Shown here: in pieces, positions 8,658-16,415 of the stretch | Position numbering within the stretch: the stretch's first letter is position 1 | How the letters are laid out: every line of letters starts with the position of its first letter | Source of the DNA: Micromonosporaceae bacterium | Lineage (GTDB): Bacteria; Actinomycetota; Actinomycetes; Mycobacteriales; Micromonosporaceae | NCBI GenBank assembly: GCA_020027875.1 | Contig: JAHRHA010000005.1 | Coordinates: 1-64,000 of the forward strand | Length of the DNA stretch: 64,000 bases | Direction: 5' to 3' | Program-made: the position numbers and the translations under genes | The notes under the pieces: model-generated | Database searches by the model: none | Told to the model about the DNA's origin: nothing | The model's input: only the letters and a program-made list of their open reading frames with translations

Positions 8658-9011
8658 CTAGGCGAAGACCGGCGCGAGGTCGATGTAGATCTGCCAGTGG
8701 CGCACCAGGTCGCCGTCGAACGTGAGGATGTCGGCATTGGGGACGGTGACCCGCTTGCCGTCCTTACGCAGGTACTCCACGTCGATCTGGGCGACGCTCG
8801 TCTCGCCGATGTCCCAGACGTTGTGGACGTGGTGGGTCAGACCATCGATCGACGTGAAGAAACCGGCAACGGCCTCACGCACGGCGGCGCGGCCCACGGC
8901 CGGCTCCCCGTTGCCGAAGCGGAACACGACGTCATCGGTGAGATGGGCGACGAACTTGTCCGGATCGAACGCGTCGATGTCGGCGAAGATGGCACGGACG
9001 TCGCGGCTCAT
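8658..9011 (-). CDS. nuclear transport factor 2 / SnoaL-like family protein
   Basis: A 117-residue cone-fold protein starting MSRDVRAIFADIDAFDPDKF. This family includes small isomerases, hydrolases and dehydratases. The conserved pocket pattern FRFGNGEPAVGRAAV and the C-terminal WQIYIDL are visible. The ATG follows GAGGAG by a good spacing. It is the first gene of the operon with the dioxygenase and hydrolase, behind two operator copies. Its N-terminus is closely similar to the remnant at 10337-10489, showing duplication. Function unknown. Confidence 0.8.
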   Translation of the reverse strand: MSRDVRAIFADIDAFDPDKFVAHLTDDVVFRFGNGEPAVGRAAVREAVAGFFTSIDGLTHHVHNVWDIGETSVAQIDVEYLRKDGKRVTVPNADILTFDGDLVRHWQIYIDLAPVFA

Positions 9012-9041
9012 GGCGGACTCCTCTGCTTCATGGAGCGTGAC

Positions 9042-9057
9042 AAAGTGTATGCAGTTC
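9042..9057. promoter_or_regulatory. GntR-type operator site 3
   Basis: AAAGTGTATGCAGTTC, 14 of 16 matches to the consensus. It lies 30 bp before the NTF2 gene. On the minus strand it contains TACACT, a possible -10. Its centre is 22 bp from that of the next copy, about two helical turns, so two dimers could bind the same DNA face. Confidence 0.75.
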
Positions 9058-9063
9058 TGACCA

Positions 9064-9079
9064 GTACTGTATGCAGTTT
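9064..9079. promoter_or_regulatory. GntR-type operator site 4
   Basis: GTACTGTATGCAGTTT, 14 of 16 matches, in tandem with site 3 upstream of the NTF2-dioxygenase-hydrolase operon. The paired arrangement is the only double site in the cluster. Confidence 0.75.
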
Positions 9080-9386
9080 GAGGCCGTTCGGCAATGGGTC
9101 TAAAGCGCCCGCGTCGGGGTGATGTTGTAGTTCAAGCGAAAAGTTGCCCGCGTCGTACCGCGTCCTGACCCGGCCGAGCTTGGGCAGATCGCGGCGTACT
9201 TCGCAGTGCTTGCGCAGCGTCGTCCCCGTGGTAGGCGACACGATGCGCAACATCGGCTCAAAGTCGGGGCTTCGGAACGTGAACCCGGGTGACCGCGCCG
9301 AAGGGCTCGCTAAGCTGTATGCAGTTTTGGCGGACGCGCAACCGTTGAGCCTCTGGTGTCGCGCGCCCGCGCTTCGAAATCGACGT
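9080..9386. other. gene-less 300-bp stretch inside the catabolic island
   Basis: No gene with convincing features lies here. Reading frames on both strands are open but rich in Arg and Pro and start without ribosome sites. The stretch carries an isolated operator copy at 9312-9327. A decayed gene is possible, since a neighbouring NTF2 copy is also broken, but I cannot identify one. Confidence 0.5.
9312..9327. promoter_or_regulatory. GntR-type operator site 5 (orphan)
   Basis: AAGCTGTATGCAGTTT, 15 of 16 matches to the consensus, but with no start codon nearby on either strand. It may mark the promoter of a lost gene. Confidence 0.65.
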
Positions 9387-10292
9387 TCACGCGTGCTCCA
9401 ACACTTCCCGGACCGAGTCTTCCGACTTGAACACCCCGGCCGTGTCGCTCGCGAATTCCACGATGCTGCGCGGCGGACGCCCGGTGATCTGCTCAACGGT
9501 CGGCGTCGTGAAGTTGCCCCAATTGCCGGCGTACGCCTCGCCGTACTCAACGATGGCGTCGGCGACCCACTGCGGCAGCCCCATGGCGGTCATCCCTTCG
9601 CGGGCCGCATCGGACGGCACGCCGACATAGCTCACCGGCTTGCCGATGGCGTTGCCGATCGCCAGTGCGACCTCGTTGCAGGAGATCGACGCCGGACCGG
9701 TGAGCGTGTAGGTCTTGCCACGATGCAGGTGCGGCGCCTTCAAGACCTGGGCCGCGCACGCGGCGATGTCGCGCACGTCGATCATCCCGAGCCTGCCCTC
9801 GCCCATGTTCATGTAGATTGCGCCCTGGCCGGCGACGGACCGGGCGGCTCCGAACAGGTTCTGCATGAAGAAGTGCGGCTTGAGGATCGTCCAGTGCAAT
9901 CCCGACCCTTGGAGCTCGTGGTCGGAGAGCGCGTGGAGCCGGCCATTGCGGGTCGGCGCGTCATAGCTGGCGCCGACGGCGGACATGCGCACGATGAAGC
10001 GCACCCCGGCCTGACGGGCGGCCCAGACGATGTTCATGCTGTGTTCAGGTGCGCGCGGGTGGACCGAGGTGAGCGACCACACGCCGTCGACGCCCTCGAA
10101 CGCTGGCGCGAGCGTGCGTGGATCGTCGAGGTCGCCGATCACGACCTCGATGCCGCGCTGCCTAAGGCCCTCGACCTTTGCTTCGTCGCGGACGAGGGCG
10201 CGCCAACGGATGCCCGGGGCATCGCCAAGTTCGTCAATAAGCGCCGACGAAACGGCGCCGGTCGCGCCGGTGATGAGAATGCTATCGGGCAT
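9387..10292 (-). CDS. NmrA/NAD(P)H-binding family oxidoreductase (atypical SDR)
   Basis: A 301-residue NmrA-like protein with the N-terminal nucleotide motif ILITGATGAVSSALIDEL, then the DLDDPRTLAPAFEGVDGVW strand region and FIVRMSAVGAS in place of the classical catalytic Tyr-Lys pair. This group includes azoreductase-like and sensor proteins, so either a reductase or an NADPH-sensing role is possible. It follows the NTF2 remnant at 10337 and probably shares its promoter with operator site 6, making it part of the regulon. Confidence 0.85.
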   Translation of the reverse strand: MPDSILITGATGAVSSALIDELGDAPGIRWRALVRDEAKVEGLRQRGIEVVIGDLDDPRTLAPAFEGVDGVWSLTSVHPRAPEHSMNIVWAARQAGVRFIVRMSAVGASYDAPTRNGRLHALSDHELQGSGLHWTILKPHFFMQNLFGAARSVAGQGAIYMNMGEGRLGMIDVRDIAACAAQVLKAPHLHRGKTYTLTGPASISCNEVALAIGNAIGKPVSYVGVPSDAAREGMTAMGLPQWVADAIVEYGEAYAGNWGNFTTPTVEQITGRPPRSIVEFASDTAGVFKSEDSVREVLEHA

Positions 10293-10336
10293 ACGTGCTC
10301 CTCTCGGTTATCAGCGCTCGTTGCCGGCCTGCGGCC

Positions 10337-10489
10337 TCACGGGGTGGAGGCAACCGTAAGGCGGGCCGCGATGTCGGTGAGCGTGATCTTGCCGAAGCGG
10401 AATACCGCCTCGAGCATGAGCTGGGCGATGAACTGGTAGGGGTCGACGGCGTCGATGTCGGCGAGGACCTGTGCCACGTCTTGGCTCAT
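10337..10489 (-). pseudogene. truncated NTF2-like gene (N-terminal remnant)
   Basis: A 50-codon frame starting MSQDVAQVLADIDAVDPYQF. The first 33 residues match the NTF2-like protein at 8658 closely (shared DV, ADIDA, DP, FRFG), then similarity ends and the frame stops. It keeps its start codon and a complete operator copy 40 bp upstream. It therefore looks like a deleted duplicate whose promoter now serves the NmrA-like gene. A functional 50-residue peptide cannot be ruled out. Confidence 0.65.
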
Positions 10490-10527
10490 CGCGTGCTCCC
10501 GTTCAGTTGGCTCCGTGGCGGAGCTTC

Positions 10528-10896
10528 CTAAACTGTATGCAGTTTCGGAGCAACGCGCAACTGTTGCGAACAGTCGGGACCCAGGCCGAGAACGGGCTCT
10601 CCGAGCACGGAGCCGATCAGGGGCGCGGCTCGGCTGACGGGCAGACTGCGGGACCGGTCAAAGATGCCCCGCTTGATGTCGGCGTTGAGGTTCAAGCCGC
10701 TGGCCGTCACACCCGCGATGATCACAGTCATGACCACGGACCCAGGGAGATGACTTGAAGGTATGCACTCTTCGAAACCGGCGACCGCGCCGCCGAACAG
10801 GAAAACGAACATCGCTAGAAAGATGCCCGGCAGGACGATCGCGTCCGCCAGTCCCTCGGGCGTACGCCGAATCTTCACCAGTATCCTGGCGAGCAC
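10528..10896 (-). pseudogene. fragment of a DrrB-type ABC-2 permease
   Basis: About 100 residues resemble the N-terminal part of daunorubicin-resistance-type ABC-2 permeases: ILVKIRRTPEGLADA, then a hydrophobic helix with FVFLFGGAVAGF, GSVVMTVIIAGVTASG, and LNADIKRGIFDRSRSLP. The homologous part ends near 10597 and unrelated sequence follows into the operator, so the C-terminal membrane half is gone. The 5' end has no convincing start, and no ATPase partner is present. It is an inactive remnant at the edge of the catabolic island. Confidence 0.7.
10530..10545. promoter_or_regulatory. GntR-type operator site 6
   Basis: AAACTGTATGCAGTTT, identical to site 1, upstream of the NTF2 remnant and the NmrA-like gene. 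It marks the right border of the regulon; a much weaker GTATGCAC at 10761 is not counted. Confidence 0.8.
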
Positions 10897-11484
10897 AAGG
10901 CTGTGGCGAACGAGCGGGGCGCCAATCTCGACTGGTCACGCCCTTTCGCAGTCGGGGAACGCCTGGCGTTGGTAGAAATGCGGAATGGCATCCTGGCCGG
11001 CGGACCAGCAAGCCTAGGTTCCCGGGACGGTCGGCGAGTTTGGCCGCGGCGCCAGGCTCTGAACCCGGGACCTCTGGGCTTCGAGCATCCGGGTCCACGG
11101 TTCAAGCGGAGATGCCGACTGAGCAAGCAAACTCAATCAATGTTTGACGTCCGTTCTCAAACGATCTTAGTTACGGACGATGGCCTGACCTGCGGTACCT
11201 CATGATCGTTGCGATGCGAGCACAGCTGAGTGTCTCAGCGATCATGAGGCATTCGCCCACGCCGTCAGGTTTCGACGATCAACACCGTCATGCCATCTTG
11301 AGCACTATGCGAGTCCATGCCGAGCGGCCTCGGATCCGACGGGCCGCTGTGACGAGCGGGTCGTTGATTGATGAGTCGTGCGGGAGGGAGCGCGGCGGAT
11401 GCTGGCCGCGGAGTTGGAGCCGGCCGCCACCTAGTGCGGCTCCCGCGGCTTGGACGGCAAAGGGTCTGCCATCAGCTGAGGCGC
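10897..11484. other. gene-less stretch in decay zone
   Basis: About 590 bp with no recognisable gene. The only structure I see is the inverted repeat at 11198-11249. Codon bias in all frames is weak compared with flanking genes, and the AT content is locally higher near 11120-11220. Confidence 0.5.
11198..11249. repeat. inverted repeat, 11-bp arms
   Basis: CCTCATGATCG at 11198-11208 pairs with CGATCATGAGG at 11239-11249 across a 30-nt loop. The GATCATGA core also occurs in the palindromic elements at 35458 and 63181, so it may be a related or degraded member. Confidence 0.5.
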
Positions 11485-11690
11485 ACAGCCGGCCGTTGAC
11501 CGCCTCCATGTTGAAGGCGTCCGGCTCGAACCGGCTCGCATCGGTCAGCCCAGCCACTCCCAGCCGCTCTTCGTGCTCCGGGTGCGCCCTGGTCGGCCAG
11601 CACCTCCACCAACTCTTCGTAGCCCCAGATCCCGCCGCGGTCATCGGGCGCGGTCGCCGCCCTGCCGCCCGGCGCGGCTCGGTCGGCTGT
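11485..11690 (-). pseudogene. remnant of a pRiA4b ORF-3-like protein
   Basis: Pieces of the C-terminal region of the pRiA4b ORF-3 family lie in two frames: APDDRGGIWGYEELVEVLAD in one and HPEHEERLGVAG through NMEAVNGRL in the next. The intact relative at 41780 has the matching CPPEDVGGAYGYRRF and DPDHLEHEQMRDW. The frame break falls between ADQG and HPEHEE near 11585. No N-terminal part is found. Clearly non-functional. Confidence 0.6.
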
Positions 11691-11732
11691 GGTACTTGCT
11701 GTACGGCCACGCTGGCGACATGGGTGTCGGTG

Positions 11733-12106
11733 TCAGAGCTTTCGGAGGCCGTGGATGAGCCGTTCCATGAGCTGGATGGCTTGGCGACCCGTGGCCGGTG
11801 GTGGCTCATGGATCGTGATGACTTGTTGCTGGGCCAGGTCGGCGACGACGACTCTGGTGACGCCGATTGGGATCCGGAGGTGGGCGGATATCTCGGCGAC
11901 CGAATGTAGTCGGTGGCTGCACAGGTCGAGTACACGGCGTTGTTCGGGGTGCAGAAGTGCGGCGGAAAGAATCGCTCGCCCGAGTTCTGTCGTTCGATCA
12001 GGGTTTCGAGCGCGAGGTCAACTTTCGCCCGAGTGCGTCCGCCGGTGATGACGTATGGGCGGACGATGGAGCGCCGGTGATCGCCCTCGTAGGAGTCGGT
12101 GTACAC
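11733..12106 (-). pseudogene. frameshifted DUF742 family protein
   Basis: The GTG start at 12106 follows GGGAGG and opens with MYTDSYEGDHRRSIVRPYVI and TGGRTRAKVDLALETLI, the DUF742 hallmark. After NSGER near 11975 the family sequence continues in another frame: ILSAALLHPEQRRVLDLC, then HSVAEISAHLRIPIGVTRVV and QVITIHEPPP. One inserted base would restore a normal 124-residue protein. DUF742 proteins normally sit in a four-gene set with a roadblock protein, a histidine kinase and a GTPase; none is here. It is a decayed orphan or a sequencing slip. Confidence 0.7.
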
Positions 12107-12298
12107 GCACCTCCCTTTGCGGCTACGGACAGTTATCTACCCGGGCGTGGATGTGATCGGCGTGGCTTCGTGGCTGGCATCTGCTTCCTGGAGGCAGACG
12201 CCGCTAGTGTTGGTGTCCGGCCGTTTTGGGGATATGCCTGCTCGTGGTACGCCTTGAACCGACAGCGCAGCGGCGTCGGTGGGACCCGTTCCTTGACG

Positions 12299-12634
12299 CT
12301 AGGCCCGTCGGGGCAAGGCCTCATTGGATCCTGCGCGGGGTTGAGACTGGAGATGGCGGTCGGGGTCGGAGTGGCCCGGTATCGATCCGTCAAGATGGAG
12401 ATCATCGTCGTGGCGCGGGACGATATTTTGGGCCAGCACGGTGTCTACCGCGGTTCCGTTCCCGTTGGTCGGGCGGTAGCGCACGCTCGCGGCAGTCACC
12501 GACGAGCCGAGCACGACGCCAGGCCGCCACGAGCCAGCACAGAACACCCAGACTCGGGCACCGCCTTGGTACTGGTCTGGGCGGGTGACGTGGTCTGTGG
12601 GTGGTGTCGTGGGGTCAAGAGTCGGAGCAGACAT
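12299..12634 (-). CDS. hypothetical protein (small, conserved-looking core)
   Basis: A 111-residue frame whose ATG follows GGAGG at a proper distance. The middle, ARVWVFCAGSWRPGVVLGSS then VRYRPTNGNGTAVDTV, looks like a compact beta-rich domain, while the C-terminal 30 residues look low in constraint. I do not recognise the family with certainty. It stands alone between the DUF742 remnant and a gene-less stretch. It could be a real small protein that has lost its natural stop. Confidence 0.5.
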   Translation of the reverse strand: MSAPTLDPTTPPTDHVTRPDQYQGGARVWVFCAGSWRPGVVLGSSVTAASVRYRPTNGNGTAVDTVLAQNIVPRHDDDLHLDGSIPGHSDPDRHLQSQPRAGSNEALPRRA

Positions 12635-12994
12635 CGTGCCTCCCTCCGCAGTGCTTGCTCTGGTCGCAGCGGCTGCAAACGCGCGGCGCCGGATGCAGGG
12701 GGCCGGCGCCGGGTGCGACTGAGCATCGCAGGCGAGATGTCGACGTGCAAGGTTTCACAGCGAAAGACATATCGCTGCAATGGCGCGGCGCGCCGAGTTT
12801 CAGTTACGCTTTGTTGGTCAAACTTTCATCGTGAAAGATCGACAGCGAGGCATGTATACGTCGGCACGTGTGCTTCCAGGGAAAACGAGATGCCGTCCCG
12901 GAGAGCCGCCGACGCGTCGGTTACGCAAAGTAGTTGAGGCGGCGCGACCCGTTGCCGGCAAGTGAGCGACCACCGTCCCACCAGGAGGACTGAA
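12635..12994. other. intergenic stretch upstream of the DUF397 gene
   Basis: 360 bp without a credible gene. It contains the palindrome CTTTCATCGTGAAAG at 12823-12837 and a looser TTTC-N5-GAAA at 12753-12765, which might be regulator sites. Otherwise nothing is seen. Confidence 0.45.
12823..12837. promoter_or_regulatory. palindrome CTTTCA-N3-TGAAAG
   Basis: A perfect 6-bp inverted repeat with a 3-nt spacer about 160 bp before the DUF397 gene. It could be an operator; the ligand is unknown. Confidence 0.3.
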
Positions 12995-13204
12995 ATGAGC
13001 AACGACGATGATGGCTGGATCATGTCCAGTCGCTCGGGCGGCAACGGCGGCAGCTGTGTCCAGGCCCGCCGGCACGACGGGCTGATCGAGGTGCGCAACA
13101 GCAAGGCCCACGACGCTGGGACCGTGCGGTTCACCGTCGAGGAGTGGGACTCGTTCCTTTACGGGGCGAGGCGGGGCGAGTTCGACATCCTGCTGGCCGA
13201 TTGA
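12995..13204 (+). CDS. DUF397 domain-containing protein
   Basis: A 69-residue DUF397 protein with the typical motifs SSRSGGNGGSCVQAR, VRNSKAHDAGTVRFT and EEWDSFLYGARRGEFD. ATG 12995 follows AGGAGG at 7 nt and is preferred over an earlier in-frame ATG. DUF397 proteins usually pair with an XRE/DUF5753 regulator next door and act as its small partner in developmental control. Here the nearest such regulator is at 14174-14995 on the opposite strand, separated by a methyltransferase, so the pair may be functional but rearranged. Confidence 0.85.
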   Translation: MSNDDDGWIMSSRSGGNGGSCVQARRHDGLIEVRNSKAHDAGTVRFTVEEWDSFLYGARRGEFDILLAD

Positions 13205-13319
13205 TCTCGAGCTACAAATCCGGGCCAGTTCCACGATCGACGGAACAAACGGGTTTCACTCTCCAACGACGAACACCCTCAATCTCTCAGATCGTCGACC
13301 AGCCGGCGGCCCCGGCTAC

Positions 13320-14114
13320 CTATGCCTTGCGGCCCACGCCGGCCAGAGCGGCCGACTCGGGCGGATGGCTCACGAAATCCTGCGGATCGGTCGGCTCGGG
13401 TCGCCACTGGGGCAGCCAAACGAGACCCGGCTCGACCATCTCCAGGCCCTCGAAGAACCTGGCGATCTCGCTGTGGCTGCGCTCGTTCAACGGGGTCGCT
13501 GTCCGCTGCCGGTAGATGTCCTTCATTGTGGCGACGTCGCTCTCGCGGAGATTCTGCTCTTGGAAGGTGCCGTGGCTCGCGACCAAGAAACTCCCGGACG
13601 GCAGGGCTCCAACCAGCGTGGCAACCGCGTCAAACGCGACATCGTTCGGGACGAAATGCAGCACGGCGACGAGTAGAAGCCCGACCGGCTGATCGAAGTC
13701 GATCAATTCCCGAACCTGCGGGTTGTCGATGATCGGCTGCGGGTCCCGGAGGTCGCCGTGGACCGCGGTGGCCCGCGGGTTGCCCACCAGGATGTCCCGT
13801 CCCTCGGAGACCGCCACCGGGTCGATGTCCACATAGACCACATGTCCGCTGTCGACGCTGGCGTCGACGACCTCGTGCACGTTGCCCTCGGTAGGGATGC
13901 CCGAACCGATGTCGAGGAACTGGCGAACCCCGTGTGCGGTTACGAACCGGACGGCCCGCTGCAGGAACGCCCGGTTGGCCCTGAAGACCAGCGGTAGCTT
14001 AGGAAACATCTGGGCCATCATCGTCGCGGCCTCCCGGTCGGCGGGGAAGTTGTGGGTCCCACCAAGGTGGAAGTCGTAGATGCGCGCGGCCGTCGCGGGC
14101 TTCGCCTCGGTCAC
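13320..14114 (-). CDS. SAM-dependent methyltransferase, DUF574 type
   Basis: A 264-residue class I methyltransferase of the actinomycete-specific DUF574 family. It shows the opening RIYDFHLGGTHNFPADREAA, the SAM-binding FLDIGSGIPTEGN, the acidic VVYVDIDPVAV, VHGDLRDP, and the LLLVAVLHFV strand. Substrates of this family are unknown. GTG start at 14114. It lies 60 bp downstream of the XRE regulator on the same strand and is probably co-transcribed with it. These methyltransferases are often multi-copy near DUF397/XRE genes, so a shared regulatory unit is plausible. Confidence 0.9.
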   Translation of the reverse strand: MTEAKPATAARIYDFHLGGTHNFPADREAATMMAQMFPKLPLVFRANRAFLQRAVRFVTAHGVRQFLDIGSGIPTEGNVHEVVDASVDSGHVVYVDIDPVAVSEGRDILVGNPRATAVHGDLRDPQPIIDNPQVRELIDFDQPVGLLLVAVLHFVPNDVAFDAVATLVGALPSGSFLVASHGTFQEQNLRESDVATMKDIYRQRTATPLNERSHSEIARFFEGLEMVEPGLVWLPQWRPEPTDPQDFVSHPPESAALAGVGRKA

Positions 14115-14173
14115 TGGTCAGTCCCTCTCGCTCTTGGATTATTCTGGGCATGACGATCTTGCGGAACCGGTCC

Positions 14174-14995
14174 CTACCGGAACTCAGCAAACGGCATGGA
14201 AGCCTCGCCGAGCCACTCGAAGATGCGGCGGTACTGGAGTAGCTCAGACGGCTCCTCAAGATACAGCGCGCCGACGTGGGACTCGAGGTAGACCACGTCG
14301 GGATCCTCGGCGTCGTCGAAGTCGAGGATTCGGAACGCGCCGGTCATCGCCGGATGGGCGCCGACCGCGAACGGCAGGACCCGCACCTCCACATTGGGCA
14401 GTTTCGCCATCTTCATGATGTGATTGGTCTGCGCCCGCATGATCGACTCGCCACCGACGACCCAGGCCAGCGCGCCCTCGCCGAGGATGTAGGTGAGCCG
14501 CGGCGGCGGGTTGCGGGAGAACATGGTCCGTTGTCGCTCCAGGCGGAGTTTCACGTGACGGGCCGCCCCCTCGTGGTCGCCGGGCTGGGCCGCGGCGTAG
14601 ACGGCCAGGGCGTACTGCTCCGTCTGCAGCTGCCCCGGGATCAGCTCGCCGTCGTAGGAGCAAATCTTGCTGGCGCTCGCCTCGAGTCCGATGTAGAGCT
14701 TGAACCAGTCGGGAACCACGTTGCTGGCGTCCCACCACTCCTGGTGGGACGTGCCGACGGCCAGCTCAGCTAGCGCGTCGGTGGTGCTCTGATCCACTCC
14801 GTACAGCCAGCAAAGAGCCCGCACGTTGGCCGCGGTGACCGGAACCTTGCCGGTCTCGATCCGGTGCAGCGTCGGCTCCGAGATCCCCAACTTCGCATCC
14901 ACGACGTCGCGTCGGCTGCGTCCACTGGCGGCCCGCAGCCTCATCAGCCGCCGACCCAGCGTACGCCGGACGACCCGCTGTCCCGTGACGGGCAT
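14174..14995 (-). CDS. XRE family transcriptional regulator with DUF5753
   Basis: A 273-residue regulator. The N-terminal helix-turn-helix covers about residues 14-70 (LRAASGRSRRDVVDAKLGIS and LHRIETGKVPV), and DUF5753 follows with DWFKLYIGLEASASKICSYD, IPGQLQTEQYA and VGGESIMRAQ. ATG 14995 is selected because GGAGGT lies 7 nt upstream; the frame extends 29 codons further without support. The family controls development or antibiotic genes together with DUF397 partners such as the one at 12995. Confidence 0.9.
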   Translation of the reverse strand: MPVTGQRVVRRTLGRRLMRLRAASGRSRRDVVDAKLGISEPTLHRIETGKVPVTAANVRALCWLYGVDQSTTDALAELAVGTSHQEWWDASNVVPDWFKLYIGLEASASKICSYDGELIPGQLQTEQYALAVYAAAQPGDHEGAARHVKLRLERQRTMFSRNPPPRLTYILGEGALAWVVGGESIMRAQTNHIMKMAKLPNVEVRVLPFAVGAHPAMTGAFRILDFDDAEDPDVVYLESHVGALYLEEPSELLQYRRIFEWLGEASMPFAEFR

Positions 14996-16175
14996 CTCAG
15001 ACCTCCATTCAAGCCCATCCGCATTCAAGCCCATCCCGTGGCACCCGGACCGCCCCGCCTCGGCGGCGCTCGGCGCACACACTTTACCGAGAGTGGTCCC
15101 ATCATCACAGCCTCTGGCCCGGCGGTGGCCGCCATCGGCGATGTGGACCGCGCCCGGCGGGCGCTCGCGCGTGCGTTGGTCAGGGCCCCGCCGCCCGCCT
15201 GCGTGACGGCTGCCGCGACACGTGGCTGCGCCAGTCTTTGGCGCGGTCGACGATGAGCTCAGGATCCATAGGAGGGATCGGCCACCGCGATGCCGAGCAC
15301 TGGATCATCGTCGACCGGCGCCCGCTCGTGCTGATCGGTGCCGCAACTCTAGCTTTCTCCACTTGTTGATCCAGGTCCTAAGTGGACATACCACAAGAGT
15401 CTCTTCTTCCAACGACGCACGTCGTCAGCCGTTGCCGGCTCGGCGCCCGGCCGTACGCCGCGACGCCAGCTCGGAACCCGCCTGGTCGTGACACGCTCAC
15501 CCGGCACCCCTCGCCGACACCATCGACGATCCACACAGGACAGCCTCGTCTGGTCCGCGGCCGACCGGCTGCACCACAACAGGTGAAACAGCATCCGGCA
15601 GCACCGCAACCGGGTCGCCCACCCTGGCCATGCCGGCCAGGGTGGGCCAGGCGTCAAGAACACCTCACACAGCCGCGCAGCCCGCGCCGCATGAAGGCAA
15701 CGAGGTTACCGGTTAGCCAGACAGCCACCACACATTGGCCGCGAGCACTCGGGCCACCACGGCCCCAACCCGCCGATAGCGTCAACCCACGCACATGCAC
15801 GCCTCGGCAGTGGCCAAGAACGCTGCGGCAGCGTCGGCGTCCACATTGTCATCAGCCCGCACATCCACAACCACGCCCGCACCGCGACATCGACGAAGCC
15901 CAACTCCAACGTTTCGCTACGCCGCGGCGCAACGGCCAGGGCAGCAGTCCCCCCCGAAATTACATAGGCGTAGTTTCCGGGCATAACGCTATTCCCCCGC
16001 ACCTCAGATATATGAGACGGACCGCCCAGATGCCTCAACAGAATTGAGACTGCTTAAGATCATTTGAGAAAGGACATCGAGGCGAGTCAATCAAAGATCA
16101 ACAACTGTCGGCCTGTGACGGATTTGAACACCTGGTGGCACGCGGTCCCGATGACGCCTAGGTGACAAACGATCA
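14996..16175. other. 1.2-kb stretch without a supported gene
   Basis: Open frames here are Pro/Arg/His-rich and lack ribosome sites and family features, so I call none. Local structure is limited to the strong hairpin at 15620-15644. The right end, near 16000-16080, is AT-richer and lies downstream of the tRNA cluster, the kind of place where mobile elements insert, but no integrase or repeat border is seen. Confidence 0.5.
15620..15644. repeat. strong hairpin, 10-bp perfect stem
   Basis: CACCCTGGCC and GGCCAGGGTG flank a 5-nt loop (ATGCC). There is no T-run on either side, so it is not a canonical intrinsic terminator; it may be a processing or pausing structure. Confidence 0.5.
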
Positions 16176-16208
16176 AGGGCTTGATCGCCGTCTCGGCGAT
16201 CAAGCCCT
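16176..16208 (-). terminator. terminator of the tRNA operon
   Basis: A perfect 15-bp stem (16176-16190 with 16194-16208, loop TCT) begins 16 bp downstream of tRNA-Val including its CCA. On the minus strand it is followed by TGATCGTTTGTC, a weak T-containing tail. It is well placed to end the Gly-Cys-Val transcript. Confidence 0.75.
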
Positions 16209-16223
16209 CTACCTGGTGTTTCT

Positions 16224-16298
16224 TGGTGGGCGATACTGGGTTTGAACCAGTGACCTCTTCCGTGTCAAGGAAGCGCGCTCCCACTGCGCCAATCGCCC
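16224..16298 (-). tRNA. tRNA-Val (GAC)
   Basis: A cloverleaf with a 7-bp acceptor stem GGGCGAT/ATCGCCC, anticodon GAC in the loop TTGACAC, and the T-arm sequence GGTTCAAACCC. The 3' CCA is encoded (72 nt plus CCA). It is the last of three tRNAs on this strand. Confidence 0.95.
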
Positions 16299-16299
16299 G

Positions 16300-16371
16300 A
16301 GGCGGGTGCGGGAATCGAACCCGCGTACAGGGCTTTGCAGGCCCTTGCCTAAGCCACTCGGCCAACCCGCC
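16300..16371 (-). tRNA. tRNA-Cys (GCA)
   Basis: The acceptor stem GGCGGGT/ACCCGCC, anticodon loop CTGCAAA (GCA) and T-arm GGGTTCGATTCCC are present. The discriminator base is U, as usual for Cys. CCA is not encoded. It sits between the Gly and Val tRNAs with 1-nt and 44-nt gaps. Confidence 0.95.
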
Positions 16372-16415
16372 GGATTCCCTTGCGGGGCCGACTCGGCGGC
16401 CGAGCCGCCGCCGCG

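Noticed and set aside
9144-10439. Long plus-strand frame over the NmrA-like gene
   Set aside because: Composition is typical of an antisense shadow (Arg/Gly/Val-rich, no motifs); the minus-strand gene has clear Rossmann features.
10755-10768. Seventh GntR operator
   Set aside because: Only GTATGCA of the consensus is kept and it lies inside the DrrB remnant; too weak to count.
11198-11249. Insertion sequence terminal repeats
   Set aside because: The arms are only 30 bp apart with no transposase between or around them; it is a hairpin, not an element boundary.
11867-12937. 356-residue plus-strand frame
   Set aside because: It covers the DUF742 remnant and the small gene at 12299 in antisense and has no family features or ribosome site.
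15382-16047. 221-residue Pro/Arg/His-rich plus-strand frame
   Set aside because: Low-complexity composition, no ribosome site and no recognisable domain; high-GC DNA gives such frames by chance.
16000-16175. Integrated element at the tRNA cluster
   Set aside because: No integrase, no direct repeat of the tRNA 3' end and no border signature were found.
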